Shown here piece by piece: positions 50,501-61,192 of a stretch of DNA of 64,000 nucleotides. The translations under genes and the position numbers were made by a program. The notes beneath the pieces are model-generated. The model searched no databases. It saw only the letters and a list, made by a program, of their open reading frames with translations, and had not been told where the DNA came from. Location of the stretch: the NCBI RefSeq assembly GCF_032854445.1, contig NC_088300.1, positions 42,196,984 to 42,260,983 on the forward strand, in the 5' to 3' direction. Origin of the DNA: Liolophura sinensis (taxonomy: Eukaryota > Mollusca > Polyplacophora > Chitonida > Chitonidae). Within the stretch, counting starts at the first letter, position 1; every line of letters starts with the position of its first letter.

Positions 50501-53500
50501 CAATCACTTTGATTATGTGACCAATTGCAATCACTTTGATTATGTGACCAGTTGCAATCACTTTGATTATGTGACCAGCTGCAATCGCATTGTAAATAAC
50601 ACAAACTTGTACAGTTTTATTCACTTATAGACAACGATGTCCAGGCAAAAATAACAATCTGAGTACGAAATAACTCTAGGTCGTCCCAGCCTTAAGCAAA
50701 TGTTATTTATTGTATTTGATTGGAATTTGACGACGTACTCGAGGGTATTTCACTTATACGACGGCGGCCAATATTATGGTGGGAGGACACCGGACAGAGC
50801 CCGGGAGAAACCTATGGCCATCAAAACGCAGATTGCGTTAGCTAATGAATTTATTAATCGAAAATATGTCATGAAATTAAGCTCACTGCTTTATGGGTTT
50901 TTTTATTATCGAGGCCCATATTTAAACATCGCAGAGGATAATAAACACAGAGCCAGGAGCATAAAAATGCCAGGTTCTGTAGCGTATGACCGCGGTGTAT
51001 AAGATTTGCCACAGACTGACCGGATACGTTCTGCCCCATCATGCGGAGGAAGGCAGTGAAGTTAAGGTCACCACGTGCTTCGGTTAACATCCTGGTTATC
51101 TCCCGTTCTGTGGGCATCTCACCTACACAGGAAGAAAACAACAGCATGCTGAGAACTCTGCTGGAGCAGCATTTATCATTCATTACAGAACCATCACTGT
51201 AACCCTTGTTTGCTTTCCAGACAAGGCCGTTACTATAACTGTACATGGCACAATCCCGCGACAGTTACCCTTGCCGTTCATAATAATGTAACCTATTGCA
51301 TAGCGACATAACAGATAACACCATACCCAGGAAGGCGACCGTGTGTGTGTGTGGGGGGGGGGGGGACATAGTTGCCATTAGATTCCGCCTAATTCACGAC
51401 TAATATGGAACAATCTTGTTATCCGTACGAATATCCCTGGGCACATTGATTCCGCTTATCTACTTCAAGCCAAAGCTAAGTTAACTACACACGGCCTATG
51501 ATTTACGTTATTCCCATACATTTAGGTTTCCTTTCTGTTTGCTGATTTTCAATGTGTAAGGAAGTGAAGTAGCGAGACAGGTTTGCCTTGCTATCACGGT
51601 GCGTTGCCAACGTTACCTGGTTACAGGACTTCACAATGGATCGCTATTATATTGAATGTGCCAAACGGTCCATATCACCTTGCATGGTTTATACCCGAAC
51701 GAAAATGTATTTATTTACTCAAAACGGAAATCTGTCGTATCGCCTAAAGAAGCCGTGGATGTGTATATGTAGTGCGAGAAGGTCGAGCAGATCGCCATCA
51801 GCATCGTCTACTCACCGAGACACGAGTATATGTCCTCTAAATCTTCCATGTCAATAAATCCATCTCGGTTCTGATCCATTAGGTTAAAAGCCTTTCAAAG
51901 GAAAAGGGAAAAAATACTGCTCAGAAATGCAAAATATACATTTAGAAATTTCCCATGGAATCCGCGTTTTAATACCATCTCACCTCAGGCGTTAAATTAT
52001 GAATTGCTTAAATTCTTCGTAAGATGTTGTGCGCATTTATTAAAGCTGGGCTGTAAATGCAACTCCGAGGTCATTCCGAGAGTGCAACCTCCACTCCAGC
52101 AAAATGTACAAATGTTCACTACAGAGCAAGGGACACTACTCTGCTTTCCTGTCATATTATCACCGAGCTGCTATCCATAAATCGCTGTGTGGGGAGCTAG
52201 CAGGGATGTGGCTTGATGATCACAAAAATAAATCCAGACGACAGTGTTGTGACCTAATAATAACTATGTGCAATTTACTAATGGTCGAAACATCCAATAT
52301 AAGCGATTAAATTACATGAGATAGTCCACTTAATTCCAACCAGAACACACTCTGGATTGGCAGTGTAGGAGTACACAAACCTACTAATGTGGTAGTAAGT
52401 TCCTATCTGCCTTACCAAGTTAAGGTAAGGCCTATTATATTAAATCAAACATCCAATTAGAACCTGTTCTCTCACCCACTTGACAACTACCTGATACGCT
52501 CTGACTTGCTACACAGGTAGGTGAAAGGAAGTTACAGGATTAGTTATCAAAACGTGTGCCGGCGCAAACTGTGGGATTATTGAACAATAAGTCTACTAGT
52601 CAAAGCCAAACCAGGTGCATGGCCTGGCTCATCGGCAGACCTATCAGTGGGCTGACACACAATTACCAGATTATTGCAAGGGATATAGTAAATACATTGT
52701 CGCCATTAATTCCACCCAGGTGACAATATCTCTTAACAGTGTGTTCAGTTTTCTGGGTCCTGATACAAATTCACACTCTACCAAAGTATAATGGATTGGC
52801 CTTTCAACCAAGGCCAACCTATGGAAAATAAAACACTTTGTCCAAATCCCTGCGTAACTATTTCTGCTAAGTTGCTTGTAAATCTTACCTCTCGAAATTC
52901 GTAAATCTGTCTCGTGGTGAATTTTGCGATCAGGCTGGTCAGTGGCGGTGCCGACTTGGAGGTTTCCGATTCGCTAAGGTTTTGCTAAAGTGGAACACAC
53001 GGGATTGTTAATCTTAGTGAGAATCCAGATTATCACGAGGTATCTGCTTCTGTCTTCACATGCATTTCCTCAAGACATTACATTGTAAGTTCGCAAGTGG
53101 GAAAATGACACAACATTTAACACGAAGGCGTATCCCTGAATACTTTTGTTGGTAAACCATTCCTTATGTGCAAATTATCAAAGTCTTATATGAACGTGCT
53201 ATACGACGGCGTTGTAAGATTTTATGTAAGCAAAAAACAAGGGATCTGCTACAGGGTTGGCTGGAGCACTTCATGGGCTGTGTTTAGTTTTGCCAACAAC
53301 CACACCATTTTCGTATCCATGCGCAGAAAACCTTGACTGACATTTTTACCGTAAATTCAATGAATTAAGTTATTGATTTTCTGGCCATAGCAGCCATTAC
53401 TAGTGTGTTTTGTAAAGCTGTCTAGCGCATTTACTATATAACCAACTGACTCAAGTCTTCATTAACTCGAACTTGACGCTTAGATTCACTAAATATGTTG

Positions 53501-53615
53501 TCAAGAACGTTATCAAAGGCTAATAAAGCGACTATATATAAATAATATGGCGTTTCATGACACGGGCTCTTGTTCAAACAAAACTCAGTGCATGTACCTA
53601 TCGTTTACTTACCAT
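47503..53615 (-). CDS. Myosin regulatory light chain-like protein, complete seven-exon gene
   Basis: This encodes a 166-residue EF-hand protein of the myosin RLC family, which binds the neck of a myosin II heavy chain. Coding exons on the minus strand: 53615-53613, 52984-52889, 51891-51816, 51122-51021, 50328-50250, 49546-49498, 47598-47503; intron phases 0,0,1,1,2,0. EF-hand 1 is canonical (residues 39-50, DQNRDGFIDMED), as needed for the divalent-cation site of RLCs. Later family marks are LNFTAFLRMMG, EAFQMFDPE, LLELLQTMGDNLSTDE and NGKVDYKSFVSVLTGG. EF-hand 3 is degenerate, as usual in RLCs. The N-terminus lacks the basic residues and RATSNVF site for MLCK, having APPLTSLIAKF instead. It is therefore a divergent paralog, divergently oriented from the RLC gene at 61.2 kb. 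No exon is missing between TATA box and AATAAA. Confidence 0.9.
48440..49085. repeat. 27-bp minisatellite in the last RLC intron
   Basis: The unit is about catgaatatactcacgactc followed by cttaccg. The period is 27 bp, so both strands keep frame and short frames appear on each. It sits in the 1.9 kb intron between exons 6 and 7 of the minus-strand RLC gene and is followed by a SINE. Confidence 0.88.
49088..49330 (+). repeat. SINE-like family B, plus orientation
   Basis: Blocks in order: cctctcaccaatgcggtcgc, tgtgagttcaagtccagctc, tccggccgtacgtgggaagg, attcttgagttcggcgtaaa and a terminal aaat run. The first part of the tRNA-like head is degraded. It lies in the last RLC intron, antisense to the gene. 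Confidence 0.85.
49498..49546 (-). CDS. RLC (minus) exon 6: LLELLQTMGDNLSTDE
   Basis: A 49-bp exon, phase 2 to 0. The acceptor is tgtttctttcag and the donor gtaggg. The peptide matches the RLC family motif between EF-hands 3 and 4 (L-x-E-L-L-x-x-MGD). Confidence 0.9.
50250..50328 (-). CDS. RLC (minus) exon 5: EF-hand 3
   Basis: A 79-bp exon, phase 1 to 2, encoding YDPSDRIQEAFQMFDPE and NRGYIPEK. The last two bases (TA) join C of the next exon to make Tyr119. If unspliced, the same position reads TAG, so splicing removes a stop. The donor is gtgagc. Confidence 0.9.
50455..50590. repeat. 27-bp repeat, about 5 units
   Basis: The unit is about tgcaatcactttgattatgt plus gaccagt, at a 27-bp period (for example 50481 to 50508). 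It lies in the RLC intron between exons 4 and 5. The minus strand reads GHIIKVIAT repeats, with no sign of being coding. Confidence 0.88.
50703..50825 (-). repeat. SINE-like family B, 3' part, minus orientation
   Basis: It has tatttgattggaatttgacg, gtatttcacttatacgacgg, cggccaatattatggtggga and gacagagcccgggagaaacc. Truncated, within the RLC intron before exon 4. Confidence 0.8.
51021..51122 (-). CDS. RLC (minus) exon 4: linker and EF-hand 2
   Basis: A 102-bp exon, phase 1 to 1, encoding EMPTEREITRMLTEA, RGDLNFTAFLRMMGQN and VS. It matches the RLC segment usually containing EAPGPLNFTMFL. The donor gtcagt is less usual but in the right place; a longer open frame continues past it. Confidence 0.88.
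51816..51891 (-). CDS. RLC (minus) exon 3: EF-hand 1
   Basis: A 76-bp exon encoding AFNLMDQNRDGFIDMED and LEDIYSCL plus the first base of a Gly codon. The donor is gtgagt. It has exactly the same length and phases as the EF-hand exon at 63533-63608. All Ca/Mg ligands of the loop are present. Confidence 0.92.
52889..52984 (-). CDS. RLC (minus) exon 2: N-terminal extension
   Basis: It encodes 32 residues, from QNLSESETSKSAPP to TRQIYEFRE. The acceptor is ccactttag and the donor gtaaga. It corresponds in position and phase to the alternative N-terminal exons of the 61 kb gene (AKF-x-x-x-QI-x-EF-x-E). The phosphorylatable RATSNVF motif is not conserved. Confidence 0.88.
53613..53615 (-). CDS. 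RLC (minus) exon 1: start codon only
   Basis: The coding part of the first exon is just ATG, directly followed by the consensus donor gtaagt. It gives phase 0, as needed by exon 2. It lies about 65 bases below a TATATAA box. An upstream ATG at about 53628 is out of frame, has a poor context, and would end at a TGA in exon 2 after 18 codons. The start is inferred from phase and promoter position; a different first exon is possible. Confidence 0.6.
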
Positions 53616-53677
53616 ACTGTCTGATACATAAACCTTCAGGTAAAATGAAAGACGGCCCCCCATAACACCAGTTGAGG

Positions 53678-53684
53678 TTATATA
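53678..53684 (-). promoter_or_regulatory. TATA box of the minus-strand RLC gene
   Basis: On the minus strand the sequence is ctgtatataacctc. A pyrimidine-A-pyrimidine initiator-like site (tttcatttt) lies about 30-36 bases downstream, and the ATG-donor follows about 33 bases after that. This gives a compact 5' UTR of about 30-35 nt. Confidence 0.6.
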
Positions 53685-53689
53685 CAGCC

Positions 53690-56600
53690 CATGACGGTCG
53701 AGTCCTGGCTTGCTCTATGTTTTAATCTAGCGCACGAATGGCTAAATGACTGCATTTATGATCGACAAAATCGGGTACTTGGCTAACACGGTTAAATTAA
53801 TTATGTTTTCAATGCTTCGTTATTCCATATTAACAGGAAAGGGGGATTATGTCTTATTAACGTTTGTATATAAGGGTTTCAGGCCTTTCACTGCGTGTTC
53901 CTTCCCCACTCCTACACCCCACTATACCCATTTCAGCTGAAATCCTTACGAGTCAACGTAAAAAGGGATTTAAAGACTGTTTCCTGAAAAAGGTCGAGCA
54001 CAAAGCATTATTAGTTTTATACGTGGAAATTTGGCTCACAAGTTGATTAAAATCAATGTATACATTTTTTTATTTGTTTTTGTCATGACGAGTGGGTTTA
54101 TAAGTGCACATAATGCAAATCAGTCATCTTGTTCGTGCACTCGTTTCTAAGCCAAAAATTCAATAGTTTTCCGACCAAGTGGCAAACAAGGGATCACAAT
54201 TAAACCAGTGCCATCGTATATGGAATTTACCAGATACGAACACTGAACAATAGCAAATTTTGTACAGATATCTTGAACAACGCCGAGCTCACAGTGGTCA
54301 AGGTGATGAGGCAGAAAGTGATATCAGAAAACACAAACAATCCGTCTCAACCTTTGTCTTTAATAATACTTTATACACATGCGTTCTCGTTATCTAAAGT
54401 ATGTACAACATGATTCTAACCAAAACGTGAGACTGTTTTATTGATGAATGCTGATTAAACAGTTCCGCGGGAGGAGACAAGTGATGAGGCTAAGCATAAA
54501 CAAGCTTAAACAAGCGCCTCACAGACCCCAAATGTCAAGCTTGTCTACTGGTAGCAGTGATGTAAAGCGAAGGGGAGAGAGAGACGCATGCTCTGTAAGG
54601 GGTATGAGCCGTCAGGCATATCTTCGATTTTATCTTTTGCATATACACATTTGTAAACTGCTGTTGCTCTATTATTGTTAAAACTGAATCATTTTGTGTT
54701 GCTCGCTTTATTTAATTTCAACAATGTGTTAATATACCTGGTTTTGAGAACGAGTTTACATTACTTTGTTACTCATAACAATGATAGTCACGTAGTTTTT
54801 ACGTGGTATAAATCCAGGCCACTCGTATAATTTCGATTACCACAATCATAAGTTACAGACCGGATGTGATGGGTCTATAGCATTCAAACTGGTTTAAGCT
54901 GTGTTAATTATGTGGCCAGTATTGATGTTCGGTTTAGTGTCATCGGCATTGTGCTTCATTGATGCAACATCATAAATATAACGAAAATGAGACCGCCAGG
55001 TTTGGTGGTATGACCTAAATGTTAAATTTGCATTAACTTTGTAGAAACAAATCGAACAAGACAGGCTATATTTATACCTTAAAAACAATGGAATACAGTC
55101 GGAGAAAAATGAACGAGTTCATGTTTACTGCTTCACCTGCAGTGCAACCTTGAGCTCGGAACGGAAGGGAATAGTTTTTGTAGTACCGTAAGCTGATGTG
55201 GCAGGTGCAAACGCCACAGATCTTGCAGGAATGACCAGGAGTGTTGCTCCACGATTACACTGACAAAGCTTTTCCTGTCGCGTTGTAACCTAACAAATAA
55301 CCTCCGTGTAAGTTGAATGTCGTCGGTTTGATCCCTATCCACAAGTGTTTGTAGTTGGAAAAAGAGACCACAGTCATTGAGACCATACATAATTTTTGGT
55401 GCACAGACAAGCTGTAAGTGATAAAGCCAGTAGAGGAGAAAAAGAGCATGTAGGCAGCAAGCGCAATGTATATGATATTTGAGTGGATTTTAGAACCCCA
55501 TAATCTTAAAAAATTAATCTTAAAAAAAAACCAGAAAGTCTGTTGTCCGGGTGATGCTTATTCTATTATATTCAATATATTCTATTGGTGCAGCAGATTA
55601 TTCTGTTAAATGTAACACAGATATTCTGCTAAATATAGCACAAATGTATGGGTCTACCAGAGATCGGGCTTTGATTCAAATAATAGTTATCTTATCTTAT
55701 TTCACCTCTTTAAAGCTCTGTTGTTGTCAACATTACGCCGATCATATAGTGACGATGTCATGCAGAATGGTTTCAATCCCTCATGCATTCTGTTATTTGT
55801 GCTGTCATGCATTTTAGATGGAGCACAACCGACACAAGACACTACACTCTGACTACAGCCACCTTGTATTAGATGACACCAGATCAACCAGCACTTGACC
55901 TTTGCTGAGGTCTCAGTGAAGGATTATCCAAGTTGCCATGGCTCAGTGCGAACTTGAAGTTTTCACAACTATTGGTCACAGTAAAGAACACTTTTGTTTT
56001 GAAACTGACTGAAAATGCGTGTGTTGTATACATATAATACATCGATAGAGATCGTTTAATATGCTCAGATCAGTCAAAATACTCAAACTGATATATGAAT
56101 GTCTCTTGGAAACTCTTTTAATCAAACCAAAATACCATGCTTACATGAAATAAAACAACTATAACAGGTAGAATGGTAGAAATAGCTCGTGTGCTTGCAT
56201 GAATAAAAGTAGTTAGCCGGCATATATGTATGTACAGCAGATCTCCCGTGCATTCGGAGATAACGGTGCATCAGACCGAAGTAAAGGTGGAATCGACGGT
56301 CAGTACGCGGGGGCTGGCTGACTTGTTAAGATCTAATGAAATTAACCGCTAATGCCCAAAAACACACGCGGCCGCTTAGCGCTAAACAATTTCACCAGCA
56401 ACAAATTTGTACTTGTGCACATGACAGCTGGCGTTTGTAAGAAGAGCTCAGAGAGAAGTGTTTGTAAACTGAGAGCGGTATCCTTTAACTCTAGCCAGAG
56501 GTTTGCATGTGCACCGTTTTGCACTAACGGTAGATTTATGGTAGTTCTTGTTCACTCCACACCCAGGCTGCCAGTCAGAACCGCCAACTGTATACACATC

Positions 56601-56756
56601 TGTCTACATGTATAACTATTCGTGACTGTTACACACTTGTAATAGATGGCAGTGGTTCTGCTACAGAATTATCGAACCTAGTATATGTAGTACATACTGC
56701 ATCAAATCTTAAACTTCTAACGAGCCATACAGCTTAAACATTTTAACCTGTAAACG
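53690..56756. other. Region upstream of the minus-strand RLC gene, no gene seen
   Basis: Frames up to 88 codons (such as 55551-55817) have no domain. At 55255-55330 the plus-strand string gtcggtttgatccc resembles a Pol III B box and could be a SINE remnant. Confidence 0.45.
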
Positions 56757-57035
56757 TATTTATTTATTATTTTTTTATTTGATCGGTGTTTAACGCCGAA
56801 CTCAAGAATACTTCACTTGTATGACAGCGACCAGCATAATGGTGGGAGGAAACCGGGCACAGCCCGTGGGAAACACACGACCATCCGCAGGTTGCTGCAG
56901 ACCTTCATACATACCGCTGGAGAGGAAGCCCAGCACTGAGCTGGACTTGAATACCGGACCGCATTGATGAGAAACTCCCTAGGTCATTACGCGGCGCAAG
57001 CGCGCTAACCAACTGAGCCCCGGAGGCCCCCACCT
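56757..57035 (-). repeat. SINE-like family B, full length, minus orientation
   Basis: The reverse order is complete: tail (tatttgatcggtgtttaacg), body (gtgggaggaaaccgggcaca, ccatccgcaggttgctgcag), and tRNA-like head (gcctccggggctcagttggt on the minus strand). Length about 275 bp. With 38343-38616 it is the best copy for building a consensus. Confidence 0.85.
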
Positions 57036-58150
57036 GTAAACATACATTTATTTAATATGTATTATGGTAAGCTGTTATTTGCATAGGAAATGTTGTCAAT
57101 AAAATCTTGTACACCACTGACAAAGCTAGTGCCCTTCCTTGCAAACAAAATCTGTACATACCATAAGCTGCATTAACAGCAAACATTTGAAAGTCAAACA
57201 GAGTTTTTACACATTTACATTGGTCAGTCAGCATTAACCAATTAAAAAAGAGACACTGAATAAATTCAAGACTTTCAAATGATTCAATCATGCAAACTTT
57301 GAACTGAGCTGAAACATAAGAGTTGTGTTCAATACATTAACAGGTCATTTAAACCGATTTACCTCTTAACCTCAAAACCACACAACCCTACCATGCATCG
57401 GCCATCAAATCCATTAGGAATAAATAATGTACATGGTTATTGAATTTGTGCATTTTAGTTATGGGAAACTATCACAACCAAATGATACGAGGAGCTACAA
57501 AACGAAAACACATAAGCTTTTCTACAAATCAGACAATATTTGAAGCAGTTAGAGAAAGAAAACGATGCCTCGAGAATACAGAATTTATTTTTAAAATAGA
57601 AAAGTTATGCTGGGATTGGCCTTGTTTTCAATCTTGGGCATACAACTGTATCAAAATCTCAAAGTATTTGGTATAACATTGCAGGGGGGGGGGGAAGCGA
57701 GACAGACAGACAGACAGACAGATCGACGAACAGACGGACCAAGTTAACATTTTCAATTTTACCCAAAGCGTGGGATAAGCAATGTCATGGCATGGGGTTT
57801 GACTGTCGTTTCAATCTAAAAATTCCCCTCAACATTCATGGCTTTGTTCCTATCATGAGAACTGAAGGGTATTAGCAGGGTGGTTATGGACGACACGTGT
57901 TGATGGTGTATATCCAATAAGCACTTCCGTCCGCAGTGATGCCCGCGAGAATTCGGAGGTGTAGAGTGACTACAGCGTAGAGTAGCGAGAGGAAACTGCT
58001 GTAGGAGTGACAACGCTAGTATTATCATCTGTAATAGGTCTTCGCATCAGCTTCCCAGAAATCTAATTTTAGGTGCTGGGCCTTGCGCCCGCAGCTGAAC
58101 TCCTGTTGACTGTATTTGGCCATGCAGCGCCTGTGAGCTGCTGCTACTGC
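57036..58150. other. Intergenic, CAGA microsatellite, no gene seen
   Basis: A G-run and (cagacaga) repeats lie at 57684-57725. The frames at 57052-57291 and 57440-57676 are unrecognised. Confidence 0.45.
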
Positions 58151-58151
58151 C

Positions 58152-58161
58152 GTCACGTGAC
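58152..58161. promoter_or_regulatory. Palindromic E-box GTCACGTGAC
   Basis: A perfect 10-bp palindrome of the USF/TFE E-box type in a CpG-richer stretch (58090-58220). It is a possible element of a promoter between the two RLC genes. Its use is an inference. Confidence 0.35.
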
Positions 58162-58339
58162 CCAGGGGCCAAGAGCGAAGACGTTGTTCGCTGTCTGTAT
58201 AGTCGACTGAAGAGAGACTAAGATACCAAATGACTTTCCAAGAGAATAAATAAACCATTTAATCTTCTATTATGTGGTGCCATTTTCGGTTAACCGAACT
58301 CAATTTGAAGACGAAAAACTGCGATAAAACCTCGAAACC

Positions 58340-58657
58340 ATGCCTGCGATGAGAAAACAGCGAAAAAAAAAACTCTTTTCTTGGAATTCTTTGACATACT
58401 TAGTTTATTGTATTCTTTTCACAACCATTTTTTTCTTATTTTTTTACATTACGGCGTATAGAATGATACAAGTGCTTTACAATAAATGGGCACTGTGGCA
58501 GGGTTATGCTGGCTTTGGGTCAGTGACTGAAACTGGTCGGACTGGGTCCGGCAATTCTGACGGGAGAGACCACTGCAATGAGAAGATGAGAGGCATGCCC
58601 TTGGATAGCTCCAGATATGGGGGTAGAGTCGTGACGTCACAGCCGGTGATAAACTGA
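58340..58657 (+). CDS. Unrecognised 105-codon frame with one transmembrane segment (doubtful)
   Basis: The frame starts with ATG (MPAMRKQRKKK), followed by a strong hydrophobic segment of about 25 residues (around 20-44, LVYCILFTTIFFLFFY) and a polar tail. The basic-then-hydrophobic order would give a single-pass membrane protein. It lies between two palindromic motifs and ahead of a good donor (acaggtgagt, about 58771), so it could also be part of a 5' UTR exon of the RLC gene at 61.2 kb. No homolog is recognised. Confidence 0.25.
   Translation: MPAMRKQRKKKLFSWNSLTYLVYCILFTTIFFLFFYITAYRMIQVLYNKWALWQGYAGFGSVTETGRTGSGNSDGRDHCNEKMRGMPLDSSRYGGRVVTSQPVIN
58632..58639. promoter_or_regulatory. Palindromic CRE-like TGACGTCA
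   Basis: A full CREB/ATF palindrome 470 bases from the E-box above. It is noted only as part of the promoter-like patch; a chance occurrence cannot be excluded. Confidence 0.3.
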
Positions 58658-61173
58658 ACGTCTTAGCTTTCGAGGGCCCTAGTGCTCTCCGAGTAGCCGA
58701 TTTGTGAAGCTGTGCCGCTAGCAGGGCTGGGTGAAGGTTTAGTGTAGGATTTTTCTTAAACTAGAAAAACAGGTGAGTGTTCTTAATTTCATGTCAGACC
58801 AATAACTCTGATTGCTGAACTCATGCAAGCTTTGTGCAACTCTTTGTGTAATATTAGACTGCTCATCAATACATTATATCGAAGAGAGTGCTTATTGGGT
58901 TGTAGTGTTACTTTTCTGTATGGTGATTGCTTTGTCGCTTCAGAATATTTCATGACGAAAGTGTTGATTAATACTGTTTTGGAGATATGGTGAAATTTGA
59001 TTTTCTTTTTACCTATTTTTGAAAATGTAAAGGGATCCACGGTATAAGCTTGACATCTCTAAAGGTTTTTGAAGATGACATGTGTGGACTTATTATAGCT
59101 CGTGATTAAAATAGCCACACTGTGAATCTTGTAAGACGCACCGAAGATGCTGTATCAGCAACACAGTCAGGGTTACGTTACCATAGGAACACCACTATCA
59201 CGAGACGGCAAAATACATTTTGGGTTTTGAGCCAACATTTTTTACTCGTTATTTTTAAGTGTAACAGATAGCAGTAACCTTGTACTCCAGACTGAGGGCG
59301 TACATGTAGCTTCTATTCCAGCCTTCACTTGACGAGGAGAGGCTTATATATGCGTTGGGCTCACTTTCGAAAAATGATTATTGAACTTTGTCAAGAATAA
59401 AATTTCTAAAGTCATTTAACGGAACTTGGTGGCCATTAAATATCCCCCACAAATAGCTTGGCTAGAGAAGGGTTTCCTGCATGTTGGAGCAGTCTGGGTA
59501 GGTCGTGACCTCTGACATTCACACATGCTTCGCTCATCAGCAGGGTGCGCATCAAGCTACATGTATATCTTATCTTCCGCTCTTCTTTTTTCCGCCAAAT
59601 TTCATTATTCTCCATGATTTTTGTAAAAGATTTTGGACATGTTCCAGATTTGTTTAATCCTTATTGATAATGTTTTATCTGAATGACCTAAATAAACCTA
59701 AATATCTGAATGGCATAAATAAGTAATGTTAACAAATATCATGAAACCTTTACAGCAATCTGAATCGCACAAAAATGTAAACAGGTGATAGATGGGCGCA
59801 CTTCACTTACACTCTATGTGATCTCTTCTATACAATGTTTAATCCGTTTTCACACAGCGCCCATTTGTATTGTCGATTCGTCAGATAGTGCCATTATTAC
59901 TTCATACTATTTGCAGTTTTCAACCAAAATCGAATGATAATCCAAGCGCGTGACGATTTTGGCGCACTTGCCAACAGTCATACCATGAAAAATCATACCA
60001 TGAAAAATCATACCATGAAAAATCATACCATGAGAATGAGGCTCATTCACGGATAAAAACGGCATTTATCATTTATCATTTTCATTTCTTATAGCTACCA
60101 CTGGAACAATTTGGTAATCTTGTTCGAGTAGGTTGGTAGTGGCTTTTTCTGTTAGGAAATTGAGTATAAATGATTTTCCGAGTATAAATGATTTTCCGAG
60201 TATAAATGATTTTCCGCGGGAAATAGGCTATTACATTTCATAAATCCACGAAATAAAAATCTTGTGTACTCGTGGTATGCTCGTGCAAGCCATAGAAATG
60301 GAAATGGCAGAGAGATGATGAGGGGGTGGGCAGGCTCGCAGCCAAATTGCCATTACTTATGGAATATCGCGTGTTCTTTATGTAAACTCAATGAGTATAC
60401 GTAATCAGAGACCGGGCCACAGACACTGATCTGGATTGAAGTGCGCCTCCACCGTAAACATGAGAAGGGGGGTGGCGTGGCGTCACTGGGTGGGAGGGGG
60501 TTAGGGGGTAACCGGCTGGTGGCAGTCGTACGGGGGCGCTGGGGATGTTAGAGTGAAGGTATGTTAGCGGAATTCGGTGGCACGGGCTGATGAGGTAGAT
60601 AGAAGCTGTGCTGAGGAGGGAGGCAGATAATTACCGTAGCTTAGTATCAGGTATCCGGGTCTCTATTTATAGGCACACTAATACACATGGTGCACATGTC
60701 TCCAAGCTTCTCTTACCATTGCCATACATCTGCTGCTCCACTTTGTATACTAGCTTTACATCGCGGGGTAGAACTTCACACAACCCAACCTCTCTCTGTA
60801 GGCAGCAGTTGCTAACTCAGCACATATCCAAGGTGGGTCGGATCGTTACCCTGATAGGATACAGTTTACCGGGGGTACCTTCTCTGCAGCTTCTCCCTTA
60901 CGATACTTGGATACTATTGTTGCATGTTTTACTGGCGATCTTGTGCTTACATTTAGGTACTGGTACAAGTCTGGATTTTATCAGAAAGTTGGACAAAGCA
61001 TCCACAGCACTTATTCATGTCTGAGGTCATCGCAATGCCACTTATTATGTAGCATTTGAAATTGTTTGAAATCCGTCTGAGTGAAAACATAACTTCTCTG
61101 AAATGTCAGTGAACACAAAAGGTAAACATGGACTTTAAGCATTCCTTTCTTTCTACTTTCATGTTATCTACAG
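58658..61173. other. Upstream region of the plus-strand RLC gene
   Basis: It includes small tandem repeats at about 59985-60030 (aatcataccatgaaa, 3-4 units) and 60158-60215 (gagtataaatgattttcc, 3 units), and a G-rich patch at 60465-60560. The 138-codon frame at 60608-61024 lacks an ATG start and any domain. A 5' UTR exon of the RLC gene is expected here; candidate donors are acaggtgagt (58771) and gaaggtatgt (about 60560). Confidence 0.4.
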
Positions 61174-61192
61174 AAACAAGATGGCGGAAGAG
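61174..61192 (+). CDS. RLC (plus) exon 1: ATG and three codons
   Basis: ATGGCGGAAGAG (61181-61192) is followed by the donor gtaagt. The ATG context is strong (A at -3, G at +4). An acceptor-like tract (catgttatctacag) ends at 61173, so this is probably a small internal exon with a non-coding exon upstream. The coding part is 12 bases. Confidence 0.75.

Noticed and set aside
51588-51857. 89-codon plus-strand frame
   Set aside because: It overlaps the supported RLC exon 3 on the minus strand, which has a clear EF-hand and splice sites.
60608-61024. 138-codon plus-strand frame
   Set aside because: It does not begin with ATG, has no family resemblance, and probably lies in the 5' region of the RLC gene.
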